A DNA stretch of 64,000 nt from Parvibaculum sp. (GCA_017642695.1 JAEPQD010000001.1:248001-312000), one strand, 5' to 3'. Numbered from the stretch's first letter, positions 37,541 to 47,096 are shown. Notes: generated by a model from the sequence alone, not told the origin. Translations and numbers: made by a program.

Positions 37541-38023
37541 ATGCGCGTCCAGATCTGCGCCGTGGGGCGGTTGAAACCGGGCCCCGAAAAACTTCTTGTC
37601 GACGATTATATTTCGCGCCTCGACGCTGCCGGACGCGGCATCGGCATTTCCGCAGGCCCCGTGAACGAGGTCGAGGAAAAGCGGAAACTCGATGCGCCCG
37701 CGCTGATGGCACGCGAGGCGGAACTTCTGCTCGGTGCGACGGCGAAGGGTGCAACGCTCGTTGCGCTCGATGAGCGCGGCAAAACCGAAAGCAGCGACGC
37801 CTTCGCAAGAAGACTGGGAACCTGGCGCGACACCGGCATTGCCGACATAGCCTTCGTCATCGGCGGCGCAAACGGCCTCGCACCAGATATCCGCGAGAAA
37901 GCCGCCCATGTCATGGCTTTCGGCGCCATGACATGGCCGCACATGCTCGCCCGTGTCATGCTCGCCGAGCAGCTCTATCGTGCCATTACGATACTTTCCG
38001 GCCATCCCTATCACCGCGCGTGA
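37541..38023 (+). CDS. rlmH: 23S rRNA pseudouridine-1915 N3-methyltransferase RlmH
   Basis: A 160-residue SPOUT methyltransferase: [52 protein letters not shown] and the C-terminal HPYHRA typical of RlmH. It methylates position 1915 of 23S rRNA in 70S ribosomes. The usual rsfS-rlmH-gpmI-like order is kept. Confidence 0.96.
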   Translation: MRVQICAVGRLKPGPEKLLVDDYISRLDAAGRGIGISAGPVNEVEEKRKLDAPALMAREAELLLGATAKGATLVALDERGKTESSDAFARRLGTWRDTGIADIAFVIGGANGLAPDIREKAAHVMAFGAMTWPHMLARVMLAEQLYRAITILSGHPYHRA

Positions 38024-38138
38024 GACGCGCGCACCTGGGCAAGTGGACACTTTGTGACGCTTGCACTAGGTTTCGATTTCGTGCGCGGAGGGCGCGCCGA
38101 TTCGAGCCTCGAATTGCTCGCGGAATTTCAAGATCATC

Positions 38139-39701
38139 ATGACTGCAATGACCGGCGTTCGACCTCTTGTCCTTGCTTTGCTGGACGGCTGGGGTGCGCG
38201 CGGCGAACGCGACGGAAACGCGCTCGCGCTGGCGCGGACGCCGATCTATGACCGGCTGGCGGCGACATGGCCGACAACGCAGCTCGAAGCCGCCGGCGAA
38301 GCCGTGGGTCTGGCTTCCGGCAAGCCCGGACATCCGCAGGCCGCTTATGCGACGATTGGCGCCGGCCGCCCGGTCGAACCGCCATCCGCCCGCATCGCCC
38401 GCGCCTTTGCAAGCGACGGACCGAACGGCATTGCGGCACATCCGCTCCTCCGGGAAATCGTCTCCCGCGTACGCCCGCTTGGCGGCGCGGTTCACCTGAT
38501 CGGCGCGGTGACGCCATCGGGCATCGCCGGCAACCAGCACTACATGGCGGTTCTCGCCGCGCTTTTGAGCCATGAGGGCGTAAAGGTCTGGGTTCACGCC
38601 GTCATGGACGGACAGGACACGCGTCCACAGGGCGGCATCGATCATTTGAGCGAGTTCCTCGACGACATCGCAGGCGCGGAACATGCGGATCTCGGCAGCG
38701 TGCTCGGCCGCGCCTATGGTTTCGATGACGGCTGCGACCCGGCAGCGACCGCGACCGCGTGGCGCGCGCTCGCCAATGCGGAGGCGCCCTACACCGAATA
38801 TCCGACCGCCTATCTGGACGAATGCTATCGCAAGGGTCTCGATGACGACCGGGTGATGCCCGCGCTTGCGTCGTCGTTCCGCGGTATCAGGCAAGACGAT
38901 GCGCTGCTCCTCGTGAACCTGCAGCCGGACCACGGGCAGAGCCTCCTTGCCGCATTGTCGGACCCGTTGGCCGCGGGGCTCGCGCAGAAATCCCCGGTGC
39001 TGTCCGGCGTCTATTCGCTGGTGAAGCTCGGTGCCCCGCTCGGAAACGGTGTCGCATCGCTCTACGATGCGATCTCCTTTGCGCCGGGCCTTGCTGCAAC
39101 GCTTGCGGCAGCGGGACTGAAACAGCTGACGCTGACCGAAAGTATCGCCGAAACGAACCTTTCGACCTTCGCGCGCGGCGGCGCGGCATCGCTGTTTACA
39201 GGCGAGACCGTTCTCGTGACGGACTCGCCCGCACAGATCGAACGCAAGCCGGACCTCGCTTCTGCCAGCATCACCAGCGAACTGCTGGCGGCTCTGAAAA
39301 AAGGCGAGCACGACGTCATCACCGCCGCCTTCGCAAACCCGGCCGTGCTTGGCCGAACCGGCAATCTGAAGGCGACAATCGCGGCCATTGAAGCGGTCGA
39401 CAAGTGCCTCGGAAAGATCGCCGCGCAGATCGACAAGCGCGGCGGCACGCTGATTCTCTGCGGCACCTACGGCAAGGCGGAGACGATGCTGGATCCGGAG
39501 ACCGGCGGCCCCTGCCGCCGCACCACGGCATCGCCCGTCCCCTTTGTCATGATTGGCGGCCGCAAGGACGTCTCGCTCGAACGCGGCACGCTCGCCGACG
39601 TTGCCCCGACGCTTCTTCATCTCTGCGGCGTGGACGCTCCGGCGACGATGACCGGCCGGTCGCTCGCCGCGGCACAGACCGCTGACCGGGTCAGTGCGTG
39701 A
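38139..39701 (+). CDS. Degenerate cofactor-independent phosphoglycerate mutase-like protein (probable pseudoenzyme)
   Basis: A 520-residue protein with the full iPGM framework (LLDGWG, EAVGL, IGAGR, MDGQDT, LADVAPTLLHLCGV, ASPVPFV). The catalytic sites are replaced: the phosphoserine motif GNSEVGH reads GHPQAAY, the metal motif ITADHGNAE reads LCGTYGKAE, NPDMVGHTG reads NPAVLGRTG, the His of HTAHT reads CRRTT, the substrate GVHSH reads GIAGN, and NFRADR reads NLQPDH. Comparison is with the E. coli GpmM motifs recalled by hand. Frame and length are intact, so this is not simple decay. The neighbourhood is that of a normal gpmI. Glycolytic mutase activity is not expected; another mutase must exist elsewhere. 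Confidence 0.85.
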   Translation: MTAMTGVRPLVLALLDGWGARGERDGNALALARTPIYDRLAATWPTTQLEAAGEAVGLASGKPGHPQAAYATIGAGRPVEPPSARIARAFASDGPNGIAAHPLLREIVSRVRPLGGAVHLIGAVTPSGIAGNQHYMAVLAALLSHEGVKVWVHAVMDGQDTRPQGGIDHLSEFLDDIAGAEHADLGSVLGRAYGFDDGCDPAATATAWRALANAEAPYTEYPTAYLDECYRKGLDDDRVMPALASSFRGIRQDDALLLVNLQPDHGQSLLAALSDPLAAGLAQKSPVLSGVYSLVKLGAPLGNGVASLYDAISFAPGLAATLAAAGLKQLTLTESIAETNLSTFARGGAASLFTGETVLVTDSPAQIERKPDLASASITSELLAALKKGEHDVITAAFANPAVLGRTGNLKATIAAIEAVDKCLGKIAAQIDKRGGTLILCGTYGKAETMLDPETGGPCRRTTASPVPFVMIGGRKDVSLERGTLADVAPTLLHLCGVDAPATMTGRSLAAAQTADRVSA

Positions 39702-41037
39702 GCGCCGCTACATAAGGCTCGGACCGCTCCTGCTGGCGGCGATGTTCGGGGCCGCCGCTCCCGTCATGGCACAGACGGCGGAGCCCGGCGAGCTTGAAGC
39801 CCTGCAAAAGGAAATCGACACCACGCTGGAGCGCCAGAAGGAGCTACAGGCACAGGCCGACGCCGTCCGCGCGGAAGCCGAAGAGGTCCGCCGCAAGCTG
39901 ATCGACGCCGCCGCCCGCGTGCAGACCCAGGAAGCCGACGTTTCGGCCTCGGAAGACAGGTTGCAGGGACTGAAGGGCGCGGAAGCCGTGCTGACCGCCC
40001 AGCTCGAAAAGCGCCGGGCCGAGATGGCCGACCTTCTGGCGGCCCTGACGCGGCTCGACAGGCACCCGCCGCCCGCCCTCGCCGTCCGCCCCGACGACGC
40101 GCTGTCCTCGATCAGGAGCGCGCTCCTGCTCGGCGCAGTGGTCCCGGAGCTGCAAGCCGAGGCGGAAGACCTGCGTGACCGGCTGGAACAGCTCGCCGCG
40201 CTTCGCCGGGACATCCTTGAGGAGCGGGAAACGCTGGAAACCGCCCAGGTATCGCTCAGGGAAGAACGCACGGAACTGCAGGCGTTGCTCGACAGGAAAC
40301 TGGCGCTGCAGCAGAAATTCGTGAAACAGGCGGAAAGCGAGCAGGCCCGTGCCGAACGGCTCTCGCGCCAGGCGACAGACCTCTCGGACCTGATCGCCCG
40401 GCTGGAAACAGGGGCCGCCGACCGCCTGCCCGCCGCCCGGCCCGAATTCTCTCCCGAACCGGAGCCTGAACCCGTGGCGAGGGAACCGGAGCCTGCCGCG
40501 ACCCGGAATGACCGGCAGGAACTCGCCCTGCTGCGGCCGCCCGCGACCCCGCCCTCCATGCCTTCCTCGAGGCTCTTTTCGGATGCCAGAGGCCTGATCC
40601 GGCCGCCCGTCGCCGGGACGGTCATTCGGGATTTCGGCAGCCGTGAGGCCAGCGGCACTCCGACGCAGGGAATAACCATCTCGACCCGGCCCGATGCACA
40701 AATTGTTGCCCCATTCGACGGCAGAATCTCCTATGCGGGGCCATTTCGGCACTACGGCCAACTCTTGATAATCTCCGTCGGAGAAGGCTACCATGTGTTA
40801 TTGGCGGGCATGAGCAAGATCGATTGTGTCGTGGGCCAAAACATCCTGGCCGGCGAACCGGTCGGCACGATGGGGTCCGCGTCTGCCCGGAACGATCTGG
40901 CCGCAAATGAGAATTCGGCACGGCGGAACGGAACGTCGGAATCCGGCCCGGCGCTTTATATCGAGTTTCGCAAGGACGGAGAGCCGATCGATCCCCGACC
41001 CTGGCTGTTGATGAGTGACAAAAAGGCACGTGGTTAA
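39694..41037 (+). CDS. EnvC-like periplasmic LytM-domain protein
   Basis: A 447-residue exported protein starting at GTG 39694, inside the last codons of the preceding gene. A signal peptide (about 1-26) is followed by a long coiled coil (about 32-245), a Pro/Glu linker, and a LytM/M23 domain (about 315-445). The LytM metal ligands HxxxD and HxH are not visible (DGRISYAGPFRHYGQLLIISVGEGYHVLLAGM), as in EnvC, which activates amidases without own hydrolase activity. It and CtpA next to it suggest a division or peptidoglycan role. Confidence 0.85.
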   Translation: MRERRYIRLGPLLLAAMFGAAAPVMAQTAEPGELEALQKEIDTTLERQKELQAQADAVRAEAEEVRRKLIDAAARVQTQEADVSASEDRLQGLKGAEAVLTAQLEKRRAEMADLLAALTRLDRHPPPALAVRPDDALSSIRSALLLGAVVPELQAEAEDLRDRLEQLAALRRDILEERETLETAQVSLREERTELQALLDRKLALQQKFVKQAESEQARAERLSRQATDLSDLIARLETGAADRLPAARPEFSPEPEPEPVAREPEPAATRNDRQELALLRPPATPPSMPSSRLFSDARGLIRPPVAGTVIRDFGSREASGTPTQGITISTRPDAQIVAPFDGRISYAGPFRHYGQLLIISVGEGYHVLLAGMSKIDCVVGQNILAGEPVGTMGSASARNDLAANENSARRNGTSESGPALYIEFRKDGEPIDPRPWLLMSDKKARG

Positions 41038-42366
41038 ATGAACAAGTCCGTCTTCGCTGGCTTCGCGGTCGGTACCCTCCTGTCCTTCGCCGCCGTGGTC
41101 GGCCTGAAGCAGGGCGTTCTCGATACTCCCGCCTATGCGAACGAGGCCAACACCTACCAGCAGCTCAACCTTTTTGGCGACGTTTTCGAGCGCGTCCGTG
41201 CGGACTACGTCGAGCCGACGGACGACGCCAAACTCGTCGAAAACGCCATCAACGGCATGCTGACCTCGCTCGATCCGCATTCGAGCTACATGACGCCAAA
41301 GACCTTCCGCGACATGCAGGTGCAGACCCGCGGCGAATTCGGCGGCCTCGGTATCGAGGTCACGATGGAGAACGGCGTGGTGAAGGTTGTGACCCCCATC
41401 GACGATACGCCCGCAAGCCGCGCCGGCCTGCGCCCGAACGACTACATCACCCATATCGACGGCACGCAGATTCTCGGCATGACGCTTTCCGACGCTGTCG
41501 ACAAGATGCGCGGGCAGGTGAACACCGATGTGCTGCTGACCGTGGTCCGCAAGGGCGTCGACGAGCCTTTCGAGGTGAAGCTCACGCGCGACATCATCAC
41601 CATCAAGTCGGTGAAGTACAATCGCGAGGGCGATATCGGCTATATCCGCATCACGTCCTTCAACGAGCAGACGGCTGACCTGCTGGACGACGCCATCATG
41701 GATCTGACGAAGCAGATCGGCGCATCGCGCCTGCGGGGCTTCATCGTCGACCTCCGGAACAATCCGGGCGGGTTGCTCGACCAGGCGATTTCGGTGAGCG
41801 ACGAGTTCATGGATGGCGGCGAGATCGTCTCGACTCGCGGCCGCCATCCCGAAGACACGCAGCGCTACAATGCCCGCAGCGGCGACGTGACCAGCGGCAG
41901 ACCCGTCATCGTGCTGCTGAACGGCGGTTCTGCCAGCGCATCGGAGATCGTCGCGGGCGCGCTGCAGGACCATCGCCGCGCCACCATTCTCGGCACACGT
42001 TCTTTCGGCAAGGGATCGGTTCAGACGATCATTCCGCTCGGCTCCGACGGCGCACTGCGTCTCACGACCGCGCGCTACTACACGCCGTCTGGCCGCTCGA
42101 TCCAGGCAAAGGGTATCGACCCCGACATCGTGGTGAACCAGACCCCGCCCGAGGAGAAAAAGACTTCCACAAAGACCGGCGAATCCGCGCTGCCGGGCCA
42201 TCTGGCAGCGGAAGAGGGAGACGAAGTCGCGGGCTCCGACAGCTTCGTTCCGAAGGACAAGAAGGACGACAAGCAGCTCCTCTATGCGATCGACCTGCTG
42301 AACGGCGCGCGCAAGGATGCGGCTTATCTCGGCACGGGGCGGACGTCCAGCGCCATGGCCAATTGA
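41038..42366 (+). CDS. ctpA: Carboxy-terminal processing protease CtpA (S41)
   Basis: A 442-residue exported protease. After a signal segment (about 5-35) are a PDZ domain (about 95-175, GEFGGLGIEV...GLRPNDYITHIDG) and the S41 catalytic core with the Ser in GGSASASEI and Lys325 in RSFGKGSVQT. A Pro/Lys-rich tail follows. CtpA cleaves C-termini of envelope proteins and controls peptidoglycan hydrolases. The ATG follows the EnvC-like stop directly. Confidence 0.95.
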   Translation: MNKSVFAGFAVGTLLSFAAVVGLKQGVLDTPAYANEANTYQQLNLFGDVFERVRADYVEPTDDAKLVENAINGMLTSLDPHSSYMTPKTFRDMQVQTRGEFGGLGIEVTMENGVVKVVTPIDDTPASRAGLRPNDYITHIDGTQILGMTLSDAVDKMRGQVNTDVLLTVVRKGVDEPFEVKLTRDIITIKSVKYNREGDIGYIRITSFNEQTADLLDDAIMDLTKQIGASRLRGFIVDLRNNPGGLLDQAISVSDEFMDGGEIVSTRGRHPEDTQRYNARSGDVTSGRPVIVLLNGGSASASEIVAGALQDHRRATILGTRSFGKGSVQTIIPLGSDGALRLTTARYYTPSGRSIQAKGIDPDIVVNQTPPEEKKTSTKTGESALPGHLAAEEGDEVAGSDSFVPKDKKDDKQLLYAIDLLNGARKDAAYLGTGRTSSAMAN

Positions 42367-42406
42367 CAGACATTCGGCACCAATCCGCCGGAGACGATTT
42401 GCGAGC

Positions 42407-43651
42407 ATGGTGGCGAAGATAGCGGCAAACGGCTCCGGCCCCATCCGGCACTCCGATGAAGACAGCGGCGGACTTGCCGGGCGTCTTCTCGCCGCCGCTG
42501 CCCTTCTCGTCGTTCTCGTCTATGGCGGCACGCTCGCATGGCTTCTCCTTTCCGACGACAGGCTGGCGGGAGAGCCCGTGGTCCGTGTCGCGCTCGCTCC
42601 TGAAGAACCTGTAGCTCCGGAAAGCCCGGCCGAGGAAGAAACACAAACTCCGCTGGCGGAAATCACACCGGACGAACAGGAACCGCCGGAAGGCGATGTC
42701 GCCGATCTGAGCGCCGACGAACAGGCGCTGCTCGACGCTGCGCGCAATCTCGATGGTGGCGGCGAGACGGAAGGCGAGGTCCGGATCGTCGGCGCGGAAA
42801 GCGTGTCGGGCGACGGCGGGGAGGAAACAGGTTCCGAAGGAGAGGTCATCAGGCTCGACCCTATTCCCGATCCGGCCCTTGTGGAACAAACCGCCGACGG
42901 GCCATTGCCGAAAATCTCACGAGATGGACGCAAGCCGTGGCAGGTCTATGCCCGCCCGGTGCCATCGGGAACGCAATCTGACCGGCGCATCGCGCTCGTC
43001 GTCAGCGGCATGGGCATCAGCGAAAGCGCGACCGCACATGCAATCAAGGTCCTGCCGCCTGAAGTGACGCTTTCTTTCGCACCCTATGGGGCGGGTCTGC
43101 AGGAATGGATCGCCAGAGCGCGCGCCGCAGGCCACGAAGTGCTGCTTGAACTGCCAATGGAGCCGTTCGGCTACCCGCAGAACGACCCCGGCCCGCACAC
43201 ATTGCTGACCGGCGGCAACACGGATGAAAACATCTCGCGTCTCGAATGGCTGATGAGCCGCTTCACCGGCTATACGGGTGTGATGAACTATCAGGGCGCG
43301 CGCTTCACCACGTCAGCTTCCGCCCTGACCCCCGTGATGGGCGCGCTGGGCGCACGTGGCCTTCTCTATGTCGACAACGGCGCCTCGGCGCGCAGCCTCG
43401 CCCCGGAACTCGCGGAAAAGGCGGGCATGCCCGCCGTGCAGGCAACACGCATCGTGGATCCGGTGCAGAATCCGGAAGTCATCGCAACCTCGCTCGACAC
43501 ACTGGAAGACGTGGCCCGCGAAAAGGGCAGCGCTGTCGGTGTCGCGTCGGGCTTCCCCGTGACGGTCGATGCGCTCGTACAATGGGCCGCGTCGCTGAAG
43601 GACGAGGGCTACGTTCTGGTGCCGGTGACGGCGATAGCAACAGACAACTGA
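42407..43651 (+). CDS. Divergent polysaccharide deacetylase family protein (YibQ-like)
   Basis: A 414-residue protein with one N-terminal membrane helix (about 24-48), an acidic Glu/Pro-rich linker (about 55-170), and a polysaccharide-deacetylase-like domain from about 195: RRIALVVSGMGISESAT, VTLSFAPYG, EVLLELPMEPFGYPQNDPGPHTL and GVMNYQGARFT. The family (PF04748) has an altered metal site and unknown activity. The ATG at 42407 is chosen over a longer frame from 42317 that overlaps ctpA. It is the usual neighbour of ctpA and rppH. Confidence 0.87.
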   Translation: MVAKIAANGSGPIRHSDEDSGGLAGRLLAAAALLVVLVYGGTLAWLLLSDDRLAGEPVVRVALAPEEPVAPESPAEEETQTPLAEITPDEQEPPEGDVADLSADEQALLDAARNLDGGGETEGEVRIVGAESVSGDGGEETGSEGEVIRLDPIPDPALVEQTADGPLPKISRDGRKPWQVYARPVPSGTQSDRRIALVVSGMGISESATAHAIKVLPPEVTLSFAPYGAGLQEWIARARAAGHEVLLELPMEPFGYPQNDPGPHTLLTGGNTDENISRLEWLMSRFTGYTGVMNYQGARFTTSASALTPVMGALGARGLLYVDNGASARSLAPELAEKAGMPAVQATRIVDPVQNPEVIATSLDTLEDVAREKGSAVGVASGFPVTVDALVQWAASLKDEGYVLVPVTAIATDN

Positions 43652-43663
43652 CGAAAGCGGAAA

Positions 43664-44188
43664 ATGCCGAGTCACAAGAGAGGCGGAACGCCGGTCGCGC
43701 CCGAGACGCTGCCCTATCGGCCCTGCGTCGGCATCATGCTGATAAACCGGGATGGGCTTGTCTGGACAGGCAACCGCATTCAGGAAGTCGACACGGGGAG
43801 CCCTCTCACCTGGCAGATGCCGCAGGGTGGCATCGACGAGGGTGAGGAGCCGGGGGAAGCCGCCTTTCGCGAACTGAAGGAAGAGACGGGCACGGACAAG
43901 GCGCGGATCATCGGCGAGACGAAAGACTGGCTGACTTACGAACTGCCGCCGCACCTCGTCGGTATCGCGCTCAAGGGAAAGTATCGCGGGCAGAAACAGA
44001 AATGGTTCGCCATGCGCTTTACCGGCAAGGACAGCGACATCGACATCGCGGCCGACGACCACCAGGAATTCAGCGAATGGGCCTGGGTCCCGGTCGCGGA
44101 GCTCGTCGAATTGATCGTGCCGTTCAAGCGTGGCGTCTACGAACAGATCGTCCGCGAACTGGGCCCGCTTGCCCGGCCGGGCGAGTGA
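43664..44188 (+). CDS. rppH: RNA 5'-pyrophosphohydrolase RppH
   Basis: A 174-residue Nudix hydrolase. The box GGIDEGEEPGEAAFRELKEETG is complete, preceded by YRPCVGIMLINRDGLVWTGNR and followed by KYRGQKQKWFAMRF. RppH converts 5'-triphosphate RNA to monophosphate, starting RNase E decay. It follows the deacetylase gene by 12 bases and ends convergent with the orphan sensor-like gene. Confidence 0.95.
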   Translation: MPSHKRGGTPVAPETLPYRPCVGIMLINRDGLVWTGNRIQEVDTGSPLTWQMPQGGIDEGEEPGEAAFRELKEETGTDKARIIGETKDWLTYELPPHLVGIALKGKYRGQKQKWFAMRFTGKDSDIDIAADDHQEFSEWAWVPVAELVELIVPFKRGVYEQIVRELGPLARPGE

Positions 44189-44198
44189 TCGCGCCGGA

Positions 44199-45287
44199 TC
44201 ATTTCGCGTCGTTCCAGCCGGCGGCAATCTCTTCCAGTTTTCCGGCAAGCGGCAGGATACGCGTTTCGAACGCATACCGCGCATAATCCCAGCGCTCGTC
44301 GGCGCGAAGCGCAATGATGCGGCCGAGCTTTTCCTCCATCACGCCAAGGAGCGATATCAATCGCTCGATCTGCGGCCGCACGTCGTGCGGAACCTGCTCA
44401 TGCACCGAGACAAGCGTGGAGCGCATGGCGGAGAAATTCTCGTCGCTCGCTGAAGCTGGTGGGTCCGTCCTGCCGCTCGCGACGATGTATCTGCCAACCT
44501 CTTCCTTCAGGTTTTCAAGCTCGCCGCGAAACGTCGCAAAGGGACCGACCGGCCCGACTTCGTCAGGGGACGACACGGCGAGCATCGCGCTCATCGCTTC
44601 GCCACAAAGCGCCTGTGCTTCCGCGAGTGCTGGTCTCACATCTTCGGTATAGAGCTGCAACCCGGGATATCGGTTCACCGTGCCGGCGATGGAGGCGACC
44701 GCGCGTTCTTCCGCGAGAAGACTTGCGAGAAGCCGCTTCGCTTCCACGAATTCGACAAGCCGCTGGCCATCGGTCCAGTTCGCGGAATGGGCTTCGAGTG
44801 CGGTCGCCGCCGACTGGAGCCGGACCGTCGCATCGAGCCATTCCTGGCGGAATCCCTCGCCTTCCGTCAGCAGATAGCCGCGCAGGGCGACGACGCTCGC
44901 CTCCCGCGCGGACGAGAACTCATCGAGCGCAACATCGAAATCCGCAGCCGCCGTGTCCGGCTCCACGCGCCCGTCCGCATTGCCAGCGTGAGCGGAAATT
45001 CTTTCCGGTCCGGAAGGGGCTGCGTCCCGGTCATCGGGCTGCAGCGCCACATAGGCCGCGCCGGAAAGGACAAACAGGGAAACGGCAAGCCAAATCCGCC
45101 AGCGGCGACGCCGCGGGGAGGGGAAGGCGTTATTGATGAGACGTTTCTTTCTCGAGGCGGATTTCGCCGAAGGACCGATATCGCGAGCGGCCTTGTCCTT
45201 CAGGATCTTGTCGTTGTCGGCATCCGGCGGCAATCCGTACCGCGTCCGCCAGTAATTTTCCGCATCGCGCGTAGCCGAAAAAGGCAT
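44199..45287 (-). CDS. Membrane protein with a sensor-like helical periplasmic domain, function unknown
   Basis: A 362-residue protein with a charged N-terminal cytoplasmic part, one membrane helix (about 64-81) and a long alpha-helical region (about 110-355) that recalls the four-helix ligand domains of chemoreceptors or CHASE3 sensors, with FSSAREASVVALRGYLLTE. No HAMP, kinase or methyl-accepting module is present. It is therefore an orphan sensor-like or scaffolding domain with unknown partner. Convergent with rppH; a 226-base gap separates it from the divergent gene at 45514. Confidence 0.62.
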   Translation of the reverse strand: MPFSATRDAENYWRTRYGLPPDADNDKILKDKAARDIGPSAKSASRKKRLINNAFPSPRRRRWRIWLAVSLFVLSGAAYVALQPDDRDAAPSGPERISAHAGNADGRVEPDTAAADFDVALDEFSSAREASVVALRGYLLTEGEGFRQEWLDATVRLQSAATALEAHSANWTDGQRLVEFVEAKRLLASLLAEERAVASIAGTVNRYPGLQLYTEDVRPALAEAQALCGEAMSAMLAVSSPDEVGPVGPFATFRGELENLKEEVGRYIVASGRTDPPASASDENFSAMRSTLVSVHEQVPHDVRPQIERLISLLGVMEEKLGRIIALRADERWDYARYAFETRILPLAGKLEEIAAGWNDAK

Positions 45288-45513
45288 GACACATCCTGTA
45301 TGTGCCGAACCCCGAACAGCGCCAGAAAAATGCTACAGGCAAACGGACGAGAAATAAAAGGGGTATTTGTGTCGGAATGTAACAATTGGTGTGGAATGCA
45401 GGTTTTTCTGGCCGCGAGAGGCATTTGATGCTTTGAATCTCTCTTGCGGGGTACACCGGACGGCGATGTGACGATCGCCGGGCGACAGGGTCGGTCAGTA
45501 TCCGGAGGGTGAA

Positions 45514-46212
45514 ATGTCCTTCATGTCCCGCGGCTTCACGCTTCTGTTGTTGGGTGCCGGCGCCTTCGTCCTGCTGGACGAGGAAGCGCGTCTTTCTGCA
45601 AGCGGTATCGTCACCGACGGCTATGCCTATGTCGCCGGATACGAAGCGCCGCTTCCCCTCGAGCGGCCGCCCCTGCTCGCGCTTGCAGACCTCGACGACT
45701 GCCTGCGAGGGACGGGCCGCGTGAACGGCGCGGACGCCTACGCCGCATTCTGCACCGACCTCGCGAATTTCGCCGCACCGGAAACGGCAGTGGCTGAAGG
45801 CGATGCCGTGCCGGTCGAACCGCCGGAACGAGAGGACACGACCACACGGGAAGTCGTTCAGCCGCTCTGCGCCGCCAGCATACCGCCGGTCGTCCGCAGC
45901 CGGGGCAAAACGAGTGAAGTGGTTCTCGTGCCACAGGGTTGCAACGTTCCGAGCCCGGCCGACGGCAAGGTTCTCTACGCCGGGTTCTTCAAGGGCTATC
46001 TCGGCGTCATCATTCTGGAGATGCAGGACGAGACACGTCTCACCATTGCCGGTCTCGGCAACGTCGCCGTGCGGCGAGGCGACGACGTGATGGCAGGAAA
46101 CGAAATCGGCACGACCCCCGACACGGTCGCGCCTGCCCTCGCCGACGCCGCAGACGGGAGCGCGGCCTTGTTGCTCGTTGCCGATGCAACTGTTGCAACG
46201 CCCGCTTCCTGA
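45514..46212 (+). CDS. Exported protein with degenerate LytM (M23) fold
   Basis: A 232-residue protein with a signal-like N-terminus (about 3-24). After a low-complexity acidic middle, residues about 140-205 read VPSPADGKVLYAGFFKGYLGVIILEM..., a LytM-like beta-fold motif without the zinc-binding His and Asp residues. GGAGGG precedes the ATG. Function unknown; it could be a noncatalytic peptidoglycan factor like EnvC. It is convergent with the ferritin-like gene, with a five-base gap. Confidence 0.6.
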   Translation: MSFMSRGFTLLLLGAGAFVLLDEEARLSASGIVTDGYAYVAGYEAPLPLERPPLLALADLDDCLRGTGRVNGADAYAAFCTDLANFAAPETAVAEGDAVPVEPPEREDTTTREVVQPLCAASIPPVVRSRGKTSEVVLVPQGCNVPSPADGKVLYAGFFKGYLGVIILEMQDETRLTIAGLGNVAVRRGDDVMAGNEIGTTPDTVAPALADAADGSAALLLVADATVATPAS

Positions 46213-46217
46213 AGAGA

Positions 46218-47042
46218 TCAGATGGCCGTGCGCGCCAGCTGCCAGTTCCGGAAACGCCAGTAGCTCCAGGCGAGCGACGCCACCGCGCGCATGAGCGCGC
46301 CATGAGGCTTCAGTCCCGCAGCCTTGCCGACCATCGATACGAGGCGCTCGACATGCTGACGGCGGTAGAGCCCGAGCGCGCGCTTTTCATACGCCTTCGA
46401 GAACGCGCTTCGCTCATAAGTCACGCTGCCATCGACCGGCGTGTTCGCCGAGTAATAGGCGCGCGCGAGTTCATCGTCATCCGCTTCCGAAACACGGCCG
46501 ATCGCCACGCGGATACGATCGAGGATGGAGGGCTGTATCTCGCCGAGATCGTTGAACTGATCGTAGAAGAGCTTGTAGTGGCGGAACTCGTCCGCCGCGA
46601 TGTTCGACGCGATCTGCTTCAGCACCGGCTCGTCCGTCGCATCCTTGATCGCGGTGTAGTAGGATGACGTACCGCTCTCGACGACGCAGCGCGCGATAAG
46701 CTCCCCGCTCCGGCTGCCGCGCACGCTCTCGATGGCGTTCGTGTCGATCCTGTAATCTGCCTGAAAGCGGGCAAAGGCCTGATCGAAGTCGAACTCGGGA
46801 TCGGCCAGTTCCGCCCAGCGCGCGAGCGCCTGGCCATGCTGCACTTCCTCGCCGCCCCATTGCTGGACCGCCTCTTTCACATCCGGCCTATCGGCGAAGA
46901 CGTTGCAGAGATAGGTCACATAATCGGGCGCGTTGAACTCGACCATCGCGGCCGCCTTCACGGCGCGCAGAATGTCGGGGTCGACCTTGGCGGCGTCGAA
47001 GTCCTGCCACCTGATGTCGTCGAGTGTCCAGTGACGGCTCAT
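46218..47042 (-). CDS. Ferritin-like diiron protein
   Basis: A 274-residue, mostly helical protein with the carboxylate-bridged diiron pattern: Glu35 (VEFNAPDY), Glu66-x-x-His69 (EEVQHG), Glu122 (VESGTSSYY) and Glu152-x-x-His155 (ADEFRHY). This is the ferritin-like/rubrerythrin-type four-helix bundle; the substrate is unknown. Starts at ATG 47042. It lies just after the atp operon on the same strand but beyond its terminator. Confidence 0.78.
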   Translation of the reverse strand: MSRHWTLDDIRWQDFDAAKVDPDILRAVKAAAMVEFNAPDYVTYLCNVFADRPDVKEAVQQWGGEEVQHGQALARWAELADPEFDFDQAFARFQADYRIDTNAIESVRGSRSGELIARCVVESGTSSYYTAIKDATDEPVLKQIASNIAADEFRHYKLFYDQFNDLGEIQPSILDRIRVAIGRVSEADDDELARAYYSANTPVDGSVTYERSAFSKAYEKRALGLYRRQHVERLVSMVGKAAGLKPHGALMRAVASLAWSYWRFRNWQLARTAI

Positions 47043-47096
47043 GGCATCCAATCCGCTCGTTTCCGGGCTTCTGTCACAATAGCAATATAATCGCGA

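Noticed and set aside
38139-39701. Active gpmI (2,3-bisphosphoglycerate-independent mutase)
   Set aside because: The catalytic serine and most metal ligands are substituted. A frameshift explanation was also rejected: flanking motifs stay in one frame throughout.
44199-45287. Methyl-accepting chemotaxis protein
   Set aside because: No HAMP or signalling hairpin follows the membrane segment.
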